From the NCBI GenBank assembly GCA_023439505.1, contig JAEXNR010000019.1:1-64000 (forward strand): 64,000 nucleotides of DNA, given 5' to 3'. The notes under the pieces were generated by a model that saw nothing but the letters and a program-made list of their open reading frames with translations, had not been told where the DNA came from and searched no databases. Origin of the DNA: Bacillota bacterium. Lineage in GTDB: Bacteria; Bacillota; Clostridia; Lachnospirales; Lachnospiraceae. This document shows positions 19,108 to 28,456 of this stretch, in pieces; position 1 is the first letter of the stretch; each line of letters begins with the position of its first letter. The translations under genes were made by a program, and so were the position numbers.

Positions 19108-19947
19108 ATGCTGGTTAATTTACAAGACATACTAAAAGATACGAGGAAACAAGGATATGCGGTGGGTCTTTTCAACTGCGTGACCTTAGAAATGACGAAG
19201 GGGATTATTGCCGCCGCAGAGGAGAAAAAGAGTCCGGTTATCATAGGACCGGCGGAAAGCCTGCTTCCCGCTGCCTCTCTTGAAGAATATGCAGATTTCA
19301 TGCTGGGCATGGCCAAACGGGCCAGAGTTCCTGTAGCCGTACATTTTGATCATGGCTTCACACCTGAATTGGTAAAAAAAGCGGTTGATCTCGGGTTTTC
19401 CTCCGTGATGTATGACTGTAGCATGCTTCCATTCAAGGAAAATGTGGAAAATGTTCGTGAAATGGCTGACTATGCGCATAAAAAGGGTTGTTCCCTCGAA
19501 GCAGAAATCGGACATGTGGGTTCCAATGGCAGTGCCGAGGAAGCCATTGCAAAAACAATCTATACCAATCCGGACGACGCCCTGTTATTTGCTTTGGAAA
19601 GCGGCTGTGATGCCCTGGCGGTAGCAATCGGAACAGCGCATGGTGTATACACGGTAAAACCGGTTCTAAGTCTGGATGTACTTAAGAAAATTGAAGATGC
19701 CTGCAGCGTTCCATTGGTACTGCACGGTGGCAGCGGTTTGTCCGACAGGGATTTTAGCGAAGTTATTACCGCCGGTATCAGTAAGATTAATATATTCACA
19801 CATAATAACCTTACTGCCGCCCAAGCTGCTCATCGGATGTATTCCGAAACAATAGGAGCATTTGAGCTGATGCCCTACATAACAGAAAGCGTAAAAAAGG
19901 AAACGATGCACCTCATTGATGTTTTCGGTTCTGCCGGGAGGGCATAA
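19108..19947 (+). CDS. class II ketose-(bis)phosphate aldolase (FbaA/GatY/KbaY family)
   Basis: A 279-residue zinc aldolase. HFDHG (79-83) supplies catalytic Asp81 and a zinc-binding His; EAEIGHVG (131-138), GTAHG (176-180) and LHGGSG (205-210) provide the other metal and phosphate contacts. The start is set at 19108, where AAAGGAAAAGG lies just upstream; an in-frame upstream ATG at 19072 lacks such a site. In this operon it probably cleaves the phosphorylated ketose made by the isomerase and FGGY kinase to dihydroxyacetone phosphate and an aldehyde. It could instead act on tagatose- or fructose-bisphosphate; residues outside the core do not settle this. Confidence 0.9.
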   Translation: MLVNLQDILKDTRKQGYAVGLFNCVTLEMTKGIIAAAEEKKSPVIIGPAESLLPAASLEEYADFMLGMAKRARVPVAVHFDHGFTPELVKKAVDLGFSSVMYDCSMLPFKENVENVREMADYAHKKGCSLEAEIGHVGSNGSAEEAIAKTIYTNPDDALLFALESGCDALAVAIGTAHGVYTVKPVLSLDVLKKIEDACSVPLVLHGGSGLSDRDFSEVITAGISKINIFTHNNLTAAQAAHRMYSETIGAFELMPYITESVKKETMHLIDVFGSAGRA

Positions 19948-19951
19948 GTAC

Positions 19952-21439
19952 ATGATCCCCACGATTTTAACATTGGATATTGGAACAACCGCCATCAAAG
20001 TCTCACAGTATACGGCTGCTTTTCAATTAGTAAGCTGTATCAGCATTGAATATTCTCTCGACAGCCAGGGTGTATTTGTTGAGGCTCCGGCAGATCGCTA
20101 TCTGGATGCCATCCGGGATGCCGTTTCACAGCTTCCCGAACGAAAGAGCATTGCTGCCATTAGTATCACCACCCAGGGTGAAACTTTGATACCTGTTGAT
20201 ATAGACGGATCCCCCCTCTGTCCCGCCATTGTCTGGCTGGACAGCCGCGCCGCTCATCAGGCTTTTAAACTTCGCAGCATACTGCCGGAACAAAACTTTT
20301 ATGAAACCACCGGCCTTCCACAAATCGGAAGCTCCCTTCCTCTTGCAAAACTTCTTTGGCTAAAAGAAGAAATGCCACAGCTCTACGAGAAAGTCTATAA
20401 ATTCCTGCTATTGGAAGATTATATTCTCTGGTGGCTTACCGGACACTTCCTTACCGAAAAGTCCCTGCAGACCTCCACCGGCTGGTTTGATATCCGCAAT
20501 GACAAGTATTGGCAAAAAGCACTTCTCGCTGCGGGTGTGGAGGAAGCTCTTTTGCCCGAAGCATTGGAATGCGGTCAGCCTGTGGGAACTATTCTTGCCT
20601 CGCGGGCACAGGATCTGGATTTGCCCGAGACTGCTCTTGTGATCACCGGTGCCATGGATCAGACGGCTGCAGCACTTGCCATCGGATGCGGACAAACAGG
20701 TATTGTGACAGAGACGACAGGAACTGCGCTTGTGATGGCCGCCTGCACTGATAAGCCGGTATTTTCAGAACATCAGCGCATCACCGTCTACCGGCATGCC
20801 TTATCCGGTAACTACCTGTACCTTCCCATAGGAAATACAGCAGGTATGGCATTAAAATGGTTTCGGAATGAATTTTGCAGGGATTTACCGGAGCAGGATG
20901 CCTATTCCCTCATGGACGATCTGGCCGCAGCCATTCCCTGCGGTTGTGAAGGCTTATTGTTTTTACCTTACCTGTCGGGCAGTGTAACTCCGGATTATCT
21001 TTTACAAGCCTCCGGCGTATTCTACGGCGCACGTCTTTCCTCCACGCGGGCACACTTTATCCGCGCAATTATGGAAAGCGTCGCATACCAGGTATCAGAT
21101 TTCCTTCACTTACTGGATTGTCTGGGCTGTGCGCCTGAATATGTGGTTTCCCTTGGTGGGGGAGCTCGAAGCTCATTATGGATGCAGATGAAGGCAGATA
21201 TCTGTCAGCGCCCCTTCCTTGTGCCGGACTGCACAGAGGCCACCGGCAAAGGCTGTGCCCTGCTTGCCGCCTGGGGTGCGGGACTGTTAGCGCAGGGCAC
21301 CTACCCGCAGCACCAGGAACATACCGTTTATATACCAGATCCCGAAACCTTCCCGGCATACCGGGTTTCGCAGAAACGAAGCAATAGAGTCTATCAGACC
21401 ATGAAATCATTATATAAACTGGAGGATACGTATGAATAG
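19952..21439 (+). CDS. FGGY-family carbohydrate kinase (xylulokinase/fuculokinase-like)
   Basis: A 495-residue ATP-dependent sugar kinase with the two actin-like FGGY domains. The phosphate-1 loop LDIGTTAIK is near residues 7-15, WLDSRAA is the sugar-binding block, and a GGGARSSLW segment near 415 belongs to the adenine site. The start at 19952 follows GGGAGGG by a short spacer and begins 4 bp after the aldolase stop. Given its neighbours, it likely phosphorylates the ketose produced by the isomerase. Its stop lies inside the next gene (8-bp overlap), so translation of the two is coupled. Confidence 0.88.
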   Translation: MIPTILTLDIGTTAIKVSQYTAAFQLVSCISIEYSLDSQGVFVEAPADRYLDAIRDAVSQLPERKSIAAISITTQGETLIPVDIDGSPLCPAIVWLDSRAAHQAFKLRSILPEQNFYETTGLPQIGSSLPLAKLLWLKEEMPQLYEKVYKFLLLEDYILWWLTGHFLTEKSLQTSTGWFDIRNDKYWQKALLAAGVEEALLPEALECGQPVGTILASRAQDLDLPETALVITGAMDQTAAALAIGCGQTGIVTETTGTALVMAACTDKPVFSEHQRITVYRHALSGNYLYLPIGNTAGMALKWFRNEFCRDLPEQDAYSLMDDLAAAIPCGCEGLLFLPYLSGSVTPDYLLQASGVFYGARLSSTRAHFIRAIMESVAYQVSDFLHLLDCLGCAPEYVVSLGGGARSSLWMQMKADICQRPFLVPDCTEATGKGCALLAAWGAGLLAQGTYPQHQEHTVYIPDPETFPAYRVSQKRSNRVYQTMKSLYKLEDTYE

Positions 21440-22820
21440 TGCAAAACCCAAAATCGGTGTATTAGGCTTATTTCTGGAAGCCTACGAACCCATCTTCCCC
21501 GGCATAACAAATGCCCAGTATCAATATGTGACCGAAGTGCTGGCGGGAATTTCTGATACCGCCGACTACATCTTTCCAAAAGTAGCCAGTAATCGCAGAG
21601 ATATCGAAGAACTGACCGCACGCTATAACGCAGATCAACTGGACGGAATTATTATTTTCCTTCTAAGCTATTCACCGGGACAGTATCTGGTACATGCGAT
21701 GCAGCAAAACCACCTGCCCCTGGCGATGGCGCTCATCCAGCCGGATGGCAGTGCACTCTCCTCTTATGGGGAGTGGGAGTATACCATCAATCAGGGTATC
21801 CACGGTTCTCAGGACAATGCCAATTGTCTGCGCAGAGCCGGTATCCCCTGCCTGTATTTTGCAGGCGACCGGACAGCCGGGGCATTTGCTCAGTTTATGA
21901 AAGATTTTTCCCTCGTCGCACATACGGCAACCACTATGCGTTCCATGAAAATCGGAATTGTCGGAAAGCTTCCCGGTATGGGGGATGTGATCACAGATGA
22001 CATGGCATTTTATCGCAGACTCGGACCGGAATTTGTCTATGATTCCATCGGCACCGTACAAAGCTTCTGCGCTCAGGTCACAGAGGAAGAGATTGATGCC
22101 GCTATGGCTCATGATGGTGAGATTTTTACAATCGATCCCTCCATGCCACGGGAAATGCATGCAGATGCATCGCGCTACTATCTTGGAATAAAGCGTTACG
22201 TGGAGCGAAACGGATATTCCGGCTATACCATTCATTTTGATGAATGCGGTGCGGACGGACGCTTTACACAACTGCCCTTCCTTGCCGCTTCCCATCTGAT
22301 GGCAGAGGGTTATGGATATGCCGCCGAAGGAGATGCAACCACCGCTGCTCTGGGCGCCATAATGCAAAGCCTTTGCGGAGCCTGCGATTTCAGCGAAATG
22401 TATATGATGGATTTTGAACGTAATGCTATTTTGTTCTGCCATGCAGGAGAAGGGAATTGGGCACTTGCTGCCGGAAAACCTTTTCTGATGAACCGGGTTT
22501 TTAACGAGGGCGGCCTCTCTAACCCGCCTACCCCAATTTTTACCCTTCGTCCCGGACCTGCCATCGTTCTTTCCCTGGTACATGAAGGCGGTGATTCCTT
22601 TAAGCTTTTATCGTCCGACGGGATCATACTGGCAGACAGTGATTTGACGAATTGCGATATGCCCTATTTCTTCTTTTCGCCTTCCTGCCAAATAGAACAG
22701 CTCATGACACGCTGGTTGGAGGAAGGCGGTACACACCATGAAATCATCGTCCCCGGCGAGTACCTGGCCAGAATTCAAATGTTGTGTAAGCTATGCGGTA
22801 TTACCTATGTGAAACTCTAA
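21432..22820 (+). CDS. L-fucose/L-arabinose isomerase-family protein
   Basis: A 462-residue protein of the fucose/arabinose isomerase superfamily, which interconverts aldoses and ketoses with a metal ion. Visible marks are IGVLGLFLEAYEP at the start, KIGIVGKLPGMGD (about 177-189) opening the second domain, and EGDATTAALGA (about 299-309), a conserved active-site block. It is shorter than FucI (about 590 residues) and close to the less-studied arabinose-isomerase-like branch, so the substrate is open. It overlaps the FGGY kinase by 8 bp. Isomerase, kinase and aldolase together form a complete aldose-to-triose route. Confidence 0.82.
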   Translation: MNSAKPKIGVLGLFLEAYEPIFPGITNAQYQYVTEVLAGISDTADYIFPKVASNRRDIEELTARYNADQLDGIIIFLLSYSPGQYLVHAMQQNHLPLAMALIQPDGSALSSYGEWEYTINQGIHGSQDNANCLRRAGIPCLYFAGDRTAGAFAQFMKDFSLVAHTATTMRSMKIGIVGKLPGMGDVITDDMAFYRRLGPEFVYDSIGTVQSFCAQVTEEEIDAAMAHDGEIFTIDPSMPREMHADASRYYLGIKRYVERNGYSGYTIHFDECGADGRFTQLPFLAASHLMAEGYGYAAEGDATTAALGAIMQSLCGACDFSEMYMMDFERNAILFCHAGEGNWALAAGKPFLMNRVFNEGGLSNPPTPIFTLRPGPAIVLSLVHEGGDSFKLLSSDGIILADSDLTNCDMPYFFFSPSCQIEQLMTRWLEEGGTHHEIIVPGEYLARIQMLCKLCGITYVKL

Positions 22821-22845
22821 TAACAGATTGTATCTCTATCAGAAT

Positions 22846-22850
22846 GGAGG
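22846..22850 (+). promoter_or_regulatory. ribosome site that decides a TTG start
   Basis: GGAGG directly abuts ATG 22851 with no spacer, too close for initiation. TTG at 22857 is 6 nt further, the usual distance, and is the better start for the aminotransferase. Confidence 0.55.
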
Positions 22851-22856
22851 ATGAAA

Positions 22857-24404
22857 TTGAACAACACAAAACGATCGTTAACAGATCTGCTGGGAGAGGA
22901 TTATATCAATGCCGTCTGCAGGGCACGCGCCGCACTGAGTGGTGAAGATGAGGTCTCTCTGCTGGCAATTGCCCGGGAAAAAGTATCCTTTTATCCGAAG
23001 GATTTTGCTCTTCGCCAGGAAGAGCTGATGAATAAACTGATGCAGCAAATGATTCCTGCCTTTGAAAGCTGCGAGTCCGGTGCCCCTTCCGATTCCTACC
23101 GCACGGCACAGCATAACGCCTCATCCCCCCTGAACGGCTATGGCTGTTTTCGTCTCGGAGAAGACGGACGGTTATATTTTGCAGGAAAAAGCGAACACTA
23201 TCACATCCCGCTGGGACATTCCTTTCCCGGTTATCAACTGATTGACAAAGCCAGACAGCTTGGAATTCCCAATGCAACCCACAATAATACCCGGGGCTAT
23301 ATCACCCGAACACTCGAACGCAGGCTGATCGCCGCTGCCAATGGTACTGATCCGGGCTCCGAACAGACACAAGCAATCCTTTCATCCCGGGAGCCCGGCG
23401 TATTAAGCAGAGTCATCAACCTGGAGACCGGCTCCCTTGCGGTGGAAGCTGCCTTAAAAATGATGCTCACCCGCTTTTATCCGCTGGAGGGAGGAAATGC
23501 GGCCTATCAGGGACGCATCCCTGTTTTTCTGGTAATGGGGGATAATGCCGGCGGAATTACGGGTAATTATCACGGAACAACGATTTTTGCACAAACACTC
23601 CGGGGACTATGGCCGCAGCTTTTAGAAAAATCGGAGGAACATCATATCTACCGCGTTGAGAGTGTCCCGATCAATGACATCAATGGATTTGCTGAGGCGA
23701 TAATCAAATGGAATACACCTCCCTATAAGACCGCCGGTTTTTGTCATGAAATCATTTTAATGAATTACGGCGGTATCAGGCTCTCAGAGGAGTATCTGCA
23801 GGAGGTCTACCGGCTCTGCCATGCAAGTGACACCCCTGTTCTTTGTGATGAGATCCAGTCCTGTGCCTGGTACGATGGGTTATTTCTGTTCCGCCAGTAT
23901 CAACTCACGCCGGACTTTGTATCCATCGGTAAGGGCTTCCCGGGAGGCTGCTACCCTGCCAGTAAAATTCTTGCAAGCGGCGCCTTCGACGGTCTGAGTC
24001 AGTTCGGTGCTTTGGTTACCAACGGACAGGAGGAACTGGCCAGCCTCGCTTATCTGATCACCATGGAATTTGTTCAGGACAACGGTCCCCAGATCACCGA
24101 AAACAGCCGTTACTATCACGATAGTGTCTGCAGGCTTGCCGCAGATTTCCCCGGGTATTGCACCGGAGTCGAAGGGGACGCAATGATGACTGCACTCTGC
24201 TTTGATAGTGTCGACACAGCGGTTGACTTTTGTAAATCCATGAATACGGTTTATGGGATTGACATCAGTGCCCAAACCTACAAGCCAAACTGTCCTCCCG
24301 TTGCACTTACCAAGCTGCCGGTGATTACATCAAAACCCATGACAGATCATATTATTGATGCCATGCGGGAAACCTTAACGCTTAAGAAAGGCGGTACATT
24401 ATGA
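22857..24404 (+). CDS. class III PLP-dependent aminotransferase
   Basis: About 515 residues, with the fold-type I features of class III transaminases: a glycine-rich DNAGGITGNYHG segment, CDEIQSC (Asp for the PLP nitrogen), and SIGKGFPGG, whose lysine should bind PLP. The N-terminal 120 residues extend beyond the roughly 430-residue norm. The likely start is TTG 22857, because GGAGG touches the in-frame ATG 22851. A 4-bp ATGA overlap joins it to the next dehydrogenase gene. Class III enzymes commonly use omega-amino acids, but here the enzyme sits inside a sugar isomerase/kinase operon, so an amino or keto sugar, or a product of its cleavage, is the probable substrate. Confidence 0.85.
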   Translation: MNNTKRSLTDLLGEDYINAVCRARAALSGEDEVSLLAIAREKVSFYPKDFALRQEELMNKLMQQMIPAFESCESGAPSDSYRTAQHNASSPLNGYGCFRLGEDGRLYFAGKSEHYHIPLGHSFPGYQLIDKARQLGIPNATHNNTRGYITRTLERRLIAAANGTDPGSEQTQAILSSREPGVLSRVINLETGSLAVEAALKMMLTRFYPLEGGNAAYQGRIPVFLVMGDNAGGITGNYHGTTIFAQTLRGLWPQLLEKSEEHHIYRVESVPINDINGFAEAIIKWNTPPYKTAGFCHEIILMNYGGIRLSEEYLQEVYRLCHASDTPVLCDEIQSCAWYDGLFLFRQYQLTPDFVSIGKGFPGGCYPASKILASGAFDGLSQFGALVTNGQEELASLAYLITMEFVQDNGPQITENSRYYHDSVCRLAADFPGYCTGVEGDAMMTALCFDSVDTAVDFCKSMNTVYGIDISAQTYKPNCPPVALTKLPVITSKPMTDHIIDAMRETLTLKKGGTL

Positions 24405-25561
24405 ATACAAACACAGTAAAATTCGGTGTGATCGGCTGCGGTCTGATGGGTCGTGAGTTTGCCAGTGCTTCTTTAAGATGGCTTCATCTGACGCCCCCAA
24501 TTGCGCGTCCCGTTATCATAGCTGCATGTGATTTATCCGAGGATAACCTCAACTGGTTTCACCAGGTACCGGATACCATATATTTTTATCATAACTACGA
24601 GGAGCTTCTTAAGAATCCCGAAGTGGAAGCTGTCTACTGCGCGGTTCCCCACCACCTTCATGCAAAGGTTTACAGTGATGTCATCCGGGCAGGAAAACAC
24701 CTGATTGGCGAAAAACCCTTCGGTATGGATTTCAATGCGTTCGGTGAAATTGAAGCCGCTATGCAGGATAATCCAGAGGTGTTCGTTCGATGCGCCAGTG
24801 AGTTTCCCTTTTATCCCGCAGTTCGGCAAATGATCCAATGGTATAGAGAGGGACGCTTCGGGCAAATCATAGAAGCACGCTTTGCCATTAAGCATAGCTC
24901 CGATATGGATTTGACAAAACCAATCAACTGGAAGCGTACCCTTTCTATGAACGGTTCGTACGGCTGTATGGGTGATCTCGGTATCCACACCCAGCACCTG
25001 CCCTTCCATCTTGGTATTTATCCGGCCTCCGTTACCGCTTCACTGGCTAATCTGGTAAAAGAGCGCCCGGATCGAAACGGTGCCATGGTTCCCTGCGAAA
25101 CCTGGGATAATGCCATCCTTACCTGTCAGGGTAAGAATGAAGAAGGGGATGAGTTCCCGCTGATTTTTGAAATGAAGCGCATGGCCCCCGGATGTACCAA
25201 CACGGTGGAATATGAGCTTTATGGTATGAATATGTCAGCACGTTTTTCTACCGACGATCCAAATGCCATACGTTATACCCAGACTGTCGGACGTGAACAG
25301 GCCTGGAGCCGTCTGGTTCTTGGTCAGAAGCCGCAATTTCCTGTCATCACCGGAGGAATCTTTGAATTTGGCTTTTCCGATTCCCTCCTTCAGATGTTTG
25401 CGGCATTCATCAGTGAGCTGCGTGGCCTCCCCTGCGAATTCGGTTGTTTTACACCGGAAGAAGTAAAACGAAGTCATCAGCTGTTAACAGCCGCTCTTCT
25501 CTCCCACCGGGAACAACGCACCATTCCACTGGAATCTGATGAAGCAAGGAGGCACCTATGA
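24401..25561 (+). CDS. Gfo/Idh/MocA-family NAD(P)-dependent sugar dehydrogenase 2
   Basis: A 386-residue oxidoreductase distinct from the first one in this operon. The dinucleotide loop is FGVIGCGLMGREF (about 8-20); GEKPFG (about 103-108) is the EKP motif with its lysine, and DLGIHTQHLPFH near 195 provides the conserved histidine block. It overlaps the aminotransferase by 4 bp upstream and the propeller gene by 4 bp downstream. Such enzymes produce 3- or 5-keto intermediates. A keto sugar made here could feed the transaminase next door (inference). Confidence 0.87.
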   Translation: MNTNTVKFGVIGCGLMGREFASASLRWLHLTPPIARPVIIAACDLSEDNLNWFHQVPDTIYFYHNYEELLKNPEVEAVYCAVPHHLHAKVYSDVIRAGKHLIGEKPFGMDFNAFGEIEAAMQDNPEVFVRCASEFPFYPAVRQMIQWYREGRFGQIIEARFAIKHSSDMDLTKPINWKRTLSMNGSYGCMGDLGIHTQHLPFHLGIYPASVTASLANLVKERPDRNGAMVPCETWDNAILTCQGKNEEGDEFPLIFEMKRMAPGCTNTVEYELYGMNMSARFSTDDPNAIRYTQTVGREQAWSRLVLGQKPQFPVITGGIFEFGFSDSLLQMFAAFISELRGLPCEFGCFTPEEVKRSHQLLTAALLSHREQRTIPLESDEARRHL

Positions 25562-27348
25562 ACACATTCGGACATGGACTGACAGCCATCCATTCTCACC
25601 GGGAAATTCTCTATGTTCCCGAGAAGCGCCCGGGCTTTGTGGCATGGGCGACTGCATTTGATTATAACGACGGACGGATTGGACTATCCTTTAAAGAGAC
25701 AGTAAATGCCCCTAACCCGGATTACATTCCCGCCAGGCTTGAGATGGGTGAGGCAGTGGGTGCTCCGGTGTCCTATTGCTCCGTTGAATGCGGAGACGCC
25801 GAGCAATACAGCTATCGTGTCTACATGATAAGCAGTGACGGCGGACGTACCTTTACAGAAACCGGACGTTGTCAGCTTGAGGAGGGTTCCTTTTGTAATG
25901 CCGGCTTTCCCGACGGACGTATCATCGGGATGGACGTCCCCCGCATTAATGAAGCCAGAACCGGCTGGTGCGATTATATCGAGGTACGGGAAAGTACAGA
26001 CGGCGGAACTACCTGGCACAGTGTAACGCGTCTGCTAGAAGGCTGTGCGCCCTATCTTTGGCGGTGCCGCCGCCTTAAGGATGGCACCCTTATCCTGCTT
26101 GCCAGTCTGTATGGCACTCCCTGGGGACCGGGCCAGGAGCGTACAACACGCAATACCATGCTTCCCGGTGAAACCTACCTCAACAAAATTCAAACCTTTT
26201 TTATGACCTCCCGTGACGGCCGCTCCTTTGACGGGCCCCATTATATTCTGCCGGGGATTGGCGCTCATGAGTACGATGTGGCGGAATGCCCGGATGGACG
26301 ACTGCTGTTTATTGCCGGTGATGTACAAAGTACACCGGTGGCACGCCAGTTCGTGGAGCGACGGGGTGATGGCTATATCAATGGCACTTTGTTCCATATC
26401 CACCGGGGTGCGCCACAAGATCCCATCCATAACTGTCAGGGCGGCTTTGTTCCGGAAAGCCTGGTAATGCTGCCCAGCGGGCTTTTAGTCGGCAGCAGAC
26501 GCCAAAAACCGTATTCCTGCTCCAACGACTACGGCGATAACTGGTACGAGCTGGACGGCGTCGAGCCAAGCCTTTATCAGCCCTTCATGATGCTGCTGGA
26601 AAATGGTACCATTGCCAATTTCGGACATTTCGGTGGTGATGCTGCAATCGGACAGCAGGATATGTGGCTGGGAGTAGATTTCTTTCAGGTAGATGACAAG
26701 CTGCCCCAGGCCTGCACCCTCAGTCTGACACGACAGCTTTCACCGGATGGCAGCCATTATATAAATGCGTATACAGCCACTTTGCGCAGTGGAAATCAGC
26801 CTGTTTGCGGCGAAGATCTTACCTTCCGATTTACTCCGGTTTGGAAGGAAGACGGAGCATATGCCAATCAGCCGCAAAGTGAGGCACCTTATCAAATCCA
26901 TGCCAAAACCGATGGAAACGGGCAGGCACAGGTACATGCCGCCATGTTCGATCACCACCCGGACATTCATTACTATTATAACGTAGATGTAGTGTTCCGG
27001 CCCGAAAGTGGCAGCCCCTACAATCCCTGTGACGGCCCAATGATGGTTGAGGCAGCACTTACTCCCCACCGCTGCTGCCGGTATCCCCATGACGCTTATT
27101 TTGCCGAGGGCACCCTCTTTGTCTCACCCCAGTTACTGGAGCGATTCCCAGATCTGCAGCAGGAGCTTACTCCGTTCATCGGTGAACAGGGACTGGCGCC
27201 GGATCAACTCTTAAAAGACCTTCAAGCCGCACTTCTTGCCTGCGGCATATTGAAGGAGAAGGAGGGAAAGATATCATGGCTTTCCTCCGTGCATGCCGCT
27301 TACCCGCTTTGTGACATCAAGCCCATGGGCGCAGACTGGTATGTATAG
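25558..27348 (+). CDS. large BNR/Asp-box propeller with C-terminal beta-sandwich
   Basis: The 596-residue protein has Asp-box turns at about 98-105 (SSDGGRTF), 147-154 (STDGGTTW), 219-225 (SRDGRSF) and 321-328 (SNDYGDNW), consistent with a sialidase-like propeller over residues 1-370. Residues about 380-500 form an Ig/sandwich-like domain (TLSLTRQLSPDGSHYINAYT), followed by a helical tail. No signal peptide is present, so it is probably cytoplasmic. It is the last gene of the operon and overlaps the dehydrogenase by 4 bp. The classical arginine triad of sialidases could not be assigned, so lyase or other hydrolase activity remains possible. Confidence 0.7.
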   Translation: MNTFGHGLTAIHSHREILYVPEKRPGFVAWATAFDYNDGRIGLSFKETVNAPNPDYIPARLEMGEAVGAPVSYCSVECGDAEQYSYRVYMISSDGGRTFTETGRCQLEEGSFCNAGFPDGRIIGMDVPRINEARTGWCDYIEVRESTDGGTTWHSVTRLLEGCAPYLWRCRRLKDGTLILLASLYGTPWGPGQERTTRNTMLPGETYLNKIQTFFMTSRDGRSFDGPHYILPGIGAHEYDVAECPDGRLLFIAGDVQSTPVARQFVERRGDGYINGTLFHIHRGAPQDPIHNCQGGFVPESLVMLPSGLLVGSRRQKPYSCSNDYGDNWYELDGVEPSLYQPFMMLLENGTIANFGHFGGDAAIGQQDMWLGVDFFQVDDKLPQACTLSLTRQLSPDGSHYINAYTATLRSGNQPVCGEDLTFRFTPVWKEDGAYANQPQSEAPYQIHAKTDGNGQAQVHAAMFDHHPDIHYYYNVDVVFRPESGSPYNPCDGPMMVEAALTPHRCCRYPHDAYFAEGTLFVSPQLLERFPDLQQELTPFIGEQGLAPDQLLKDLQAALLACGILKEKEGKISWLSSVHAAYPLCDIKPMGADWYV

Positions 27349-27385
27349 ATCTATTGATCTTACCGTATACCTGCCCGCCAATATA

Positions 27386-27402
27386 GTCCGGTTTCACCGG
27401 AC
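27386..27402. other. short perfect hairpin
   Basis: GTCCGGT-ttc-ACCGGAC forms a 7-bp stem just before the main terminator. It has no T-run. It may act as a secondary stop or stabiliser at the 3' end of the operon transcript. Confidence 0.4.
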
Positions 27403-27412
27403 ACATCAAACG

Positions 27413-27456
27413 AATAAGGAAGAGGCTCCCACAGCAAGGGGCCTCTTCCTTATTTT
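27413..27456. terminator. bidirectional intrinsic terminator between convergent operons
   Basis: A long stem (AATAAGGAAGAGGC...GCCTCTTCCTTATT with a bulge) ends in TTTT on the plus strand and has an A-tract on the other side. It separates the plus-strand isomerase operon from the minus-strand hydroxyacid dehydrogenase operon. Confidence 0.85.
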
Positions 27457-27485
27457 ATAAGATAATAAAATATGTGATTGTATTA

Positions 27486-28454
27486 TTAAGGGTTTACTAC
27501 ATTTTCTGCCACACCCTCCAGGAAGGCTTCCAGATTGCGAACCGCAATCTCCATCAAACGCTGTCTGCTTTCTTTGGATGCCCAGGCAATATGGGGTGTA
27601 ATCAGGCAATTAGGTGCCTCCTTTAACGGATGATCTGCCATGATCGGCTCCGTGGACACCACATCTAGCGCAGCACCGCCTACCTTTTTGCTTTTAAGTG
27701 CATCCGCCATATCTTCTTCATTCACCAAAGGACCGCGTGACGTATTAATAATCCAGACTCCGTTCTTCATTTTTGCTATTGTCTGTGCACAGATTATCCC
27801 GCGGGTAGTTTCGAATAAGGGGCAGTGCAGACTTATCACATCGCTTTGCGAAAGCACCTCATCCAGGGAAAGCATCTTTGCCTCCTCTGCTGCTGTAACA
27901 AATTCATCAAAAGCAATTACCTTCATTCCAAAGGCACCGGCCAGCTTAGCGGTCGCACGCCCGATCCGTCCCAGTCCTATGATACCAAACGTTTTTCCCG
28001 CAAGTTCGGTTAGCGGATAATCCCAAAAGCAAAAATCAGGATTCCTGTCCCATCTGCCAAAACGCACAGCATCCGCATGCGCTCCCACATGATGGCATAA
28101 CTCCAGCAGAAGCGCCATCGTATATTGAGCGACAGCCGTTGTTCCATAAGTGGGAACATTACATACTGTCACATCCAGCTCCTTTGCCGCATCCACATCC
28201 ACCACATTATAGCCCGTCGCCAATACGCCGACATAGCGAAGCTCCGGTGCCAGCAGACGCAGGGTTTCCCCATCCAGAGGCGTTTTATTAACAATAACAG
28301 CATCGGCGCCCTTGGCACGCTCTATGATAAGATCACGTTCCAGGCTGTTATAGGTTGTACGATCATAAACCGTCAGATCACCAAGCCTTTCAAACCCTTC
28401 CCAGCTTAGATCCCCCGGATTCTCCGTATATCCATCTAATATCACAATCTTCAC
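27486..28454 (-). CDS. D-isomer-specific 2-hydroxyacid dehydrogenase
   Basis: A 322-residue NAD-dependent dehydrogenase. The Rossmann loop GLGRIGRA is near residue 150; SRGPLVNEE (about 230), with the catalytic region between, and PHIAWAS, which carries the active-site His, mark the family. The start is GTG 28454 with GGGAG 7 nt upstream. It begins 2 bp after the stop of the HpcH aldolase gene. In this operon it plausibly reduces an alpha-keto acid such as pyruvate, tartronate semialdehyde or a keto-deoxy acid; specificity is not visible. Confidence 0.87.
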   Translation of the reverse strand: MKIVILDGYTENPGDLSWEGFERLGDLTVYDRTTYNSLERDLIIERAKGADAVIVNKTPLDGETLRLLAPELRYVGVLATGYNVVDVDAAKELDVTVCNVPTYGTTAVAQYTMALLLELCHHVGAHADAVRFGRWDRNPDFCFWDYPLTELAGKTFGIIGLGRIGRATAKLAGAFGMKVIAFDEFVTAAEEAKMLSLDEVLSQSDVISLHCPLFETTRGIICAQTIAKMKNGVWIINTSRGPLVNEEDMADALKSKKVGGAALDVVSTEPIMADHPLKEAPNCLITPHIAWASKESRQRLMEIAVRNLEAFLEGVAENVVNP

Positions 28455-28456
28455 GG

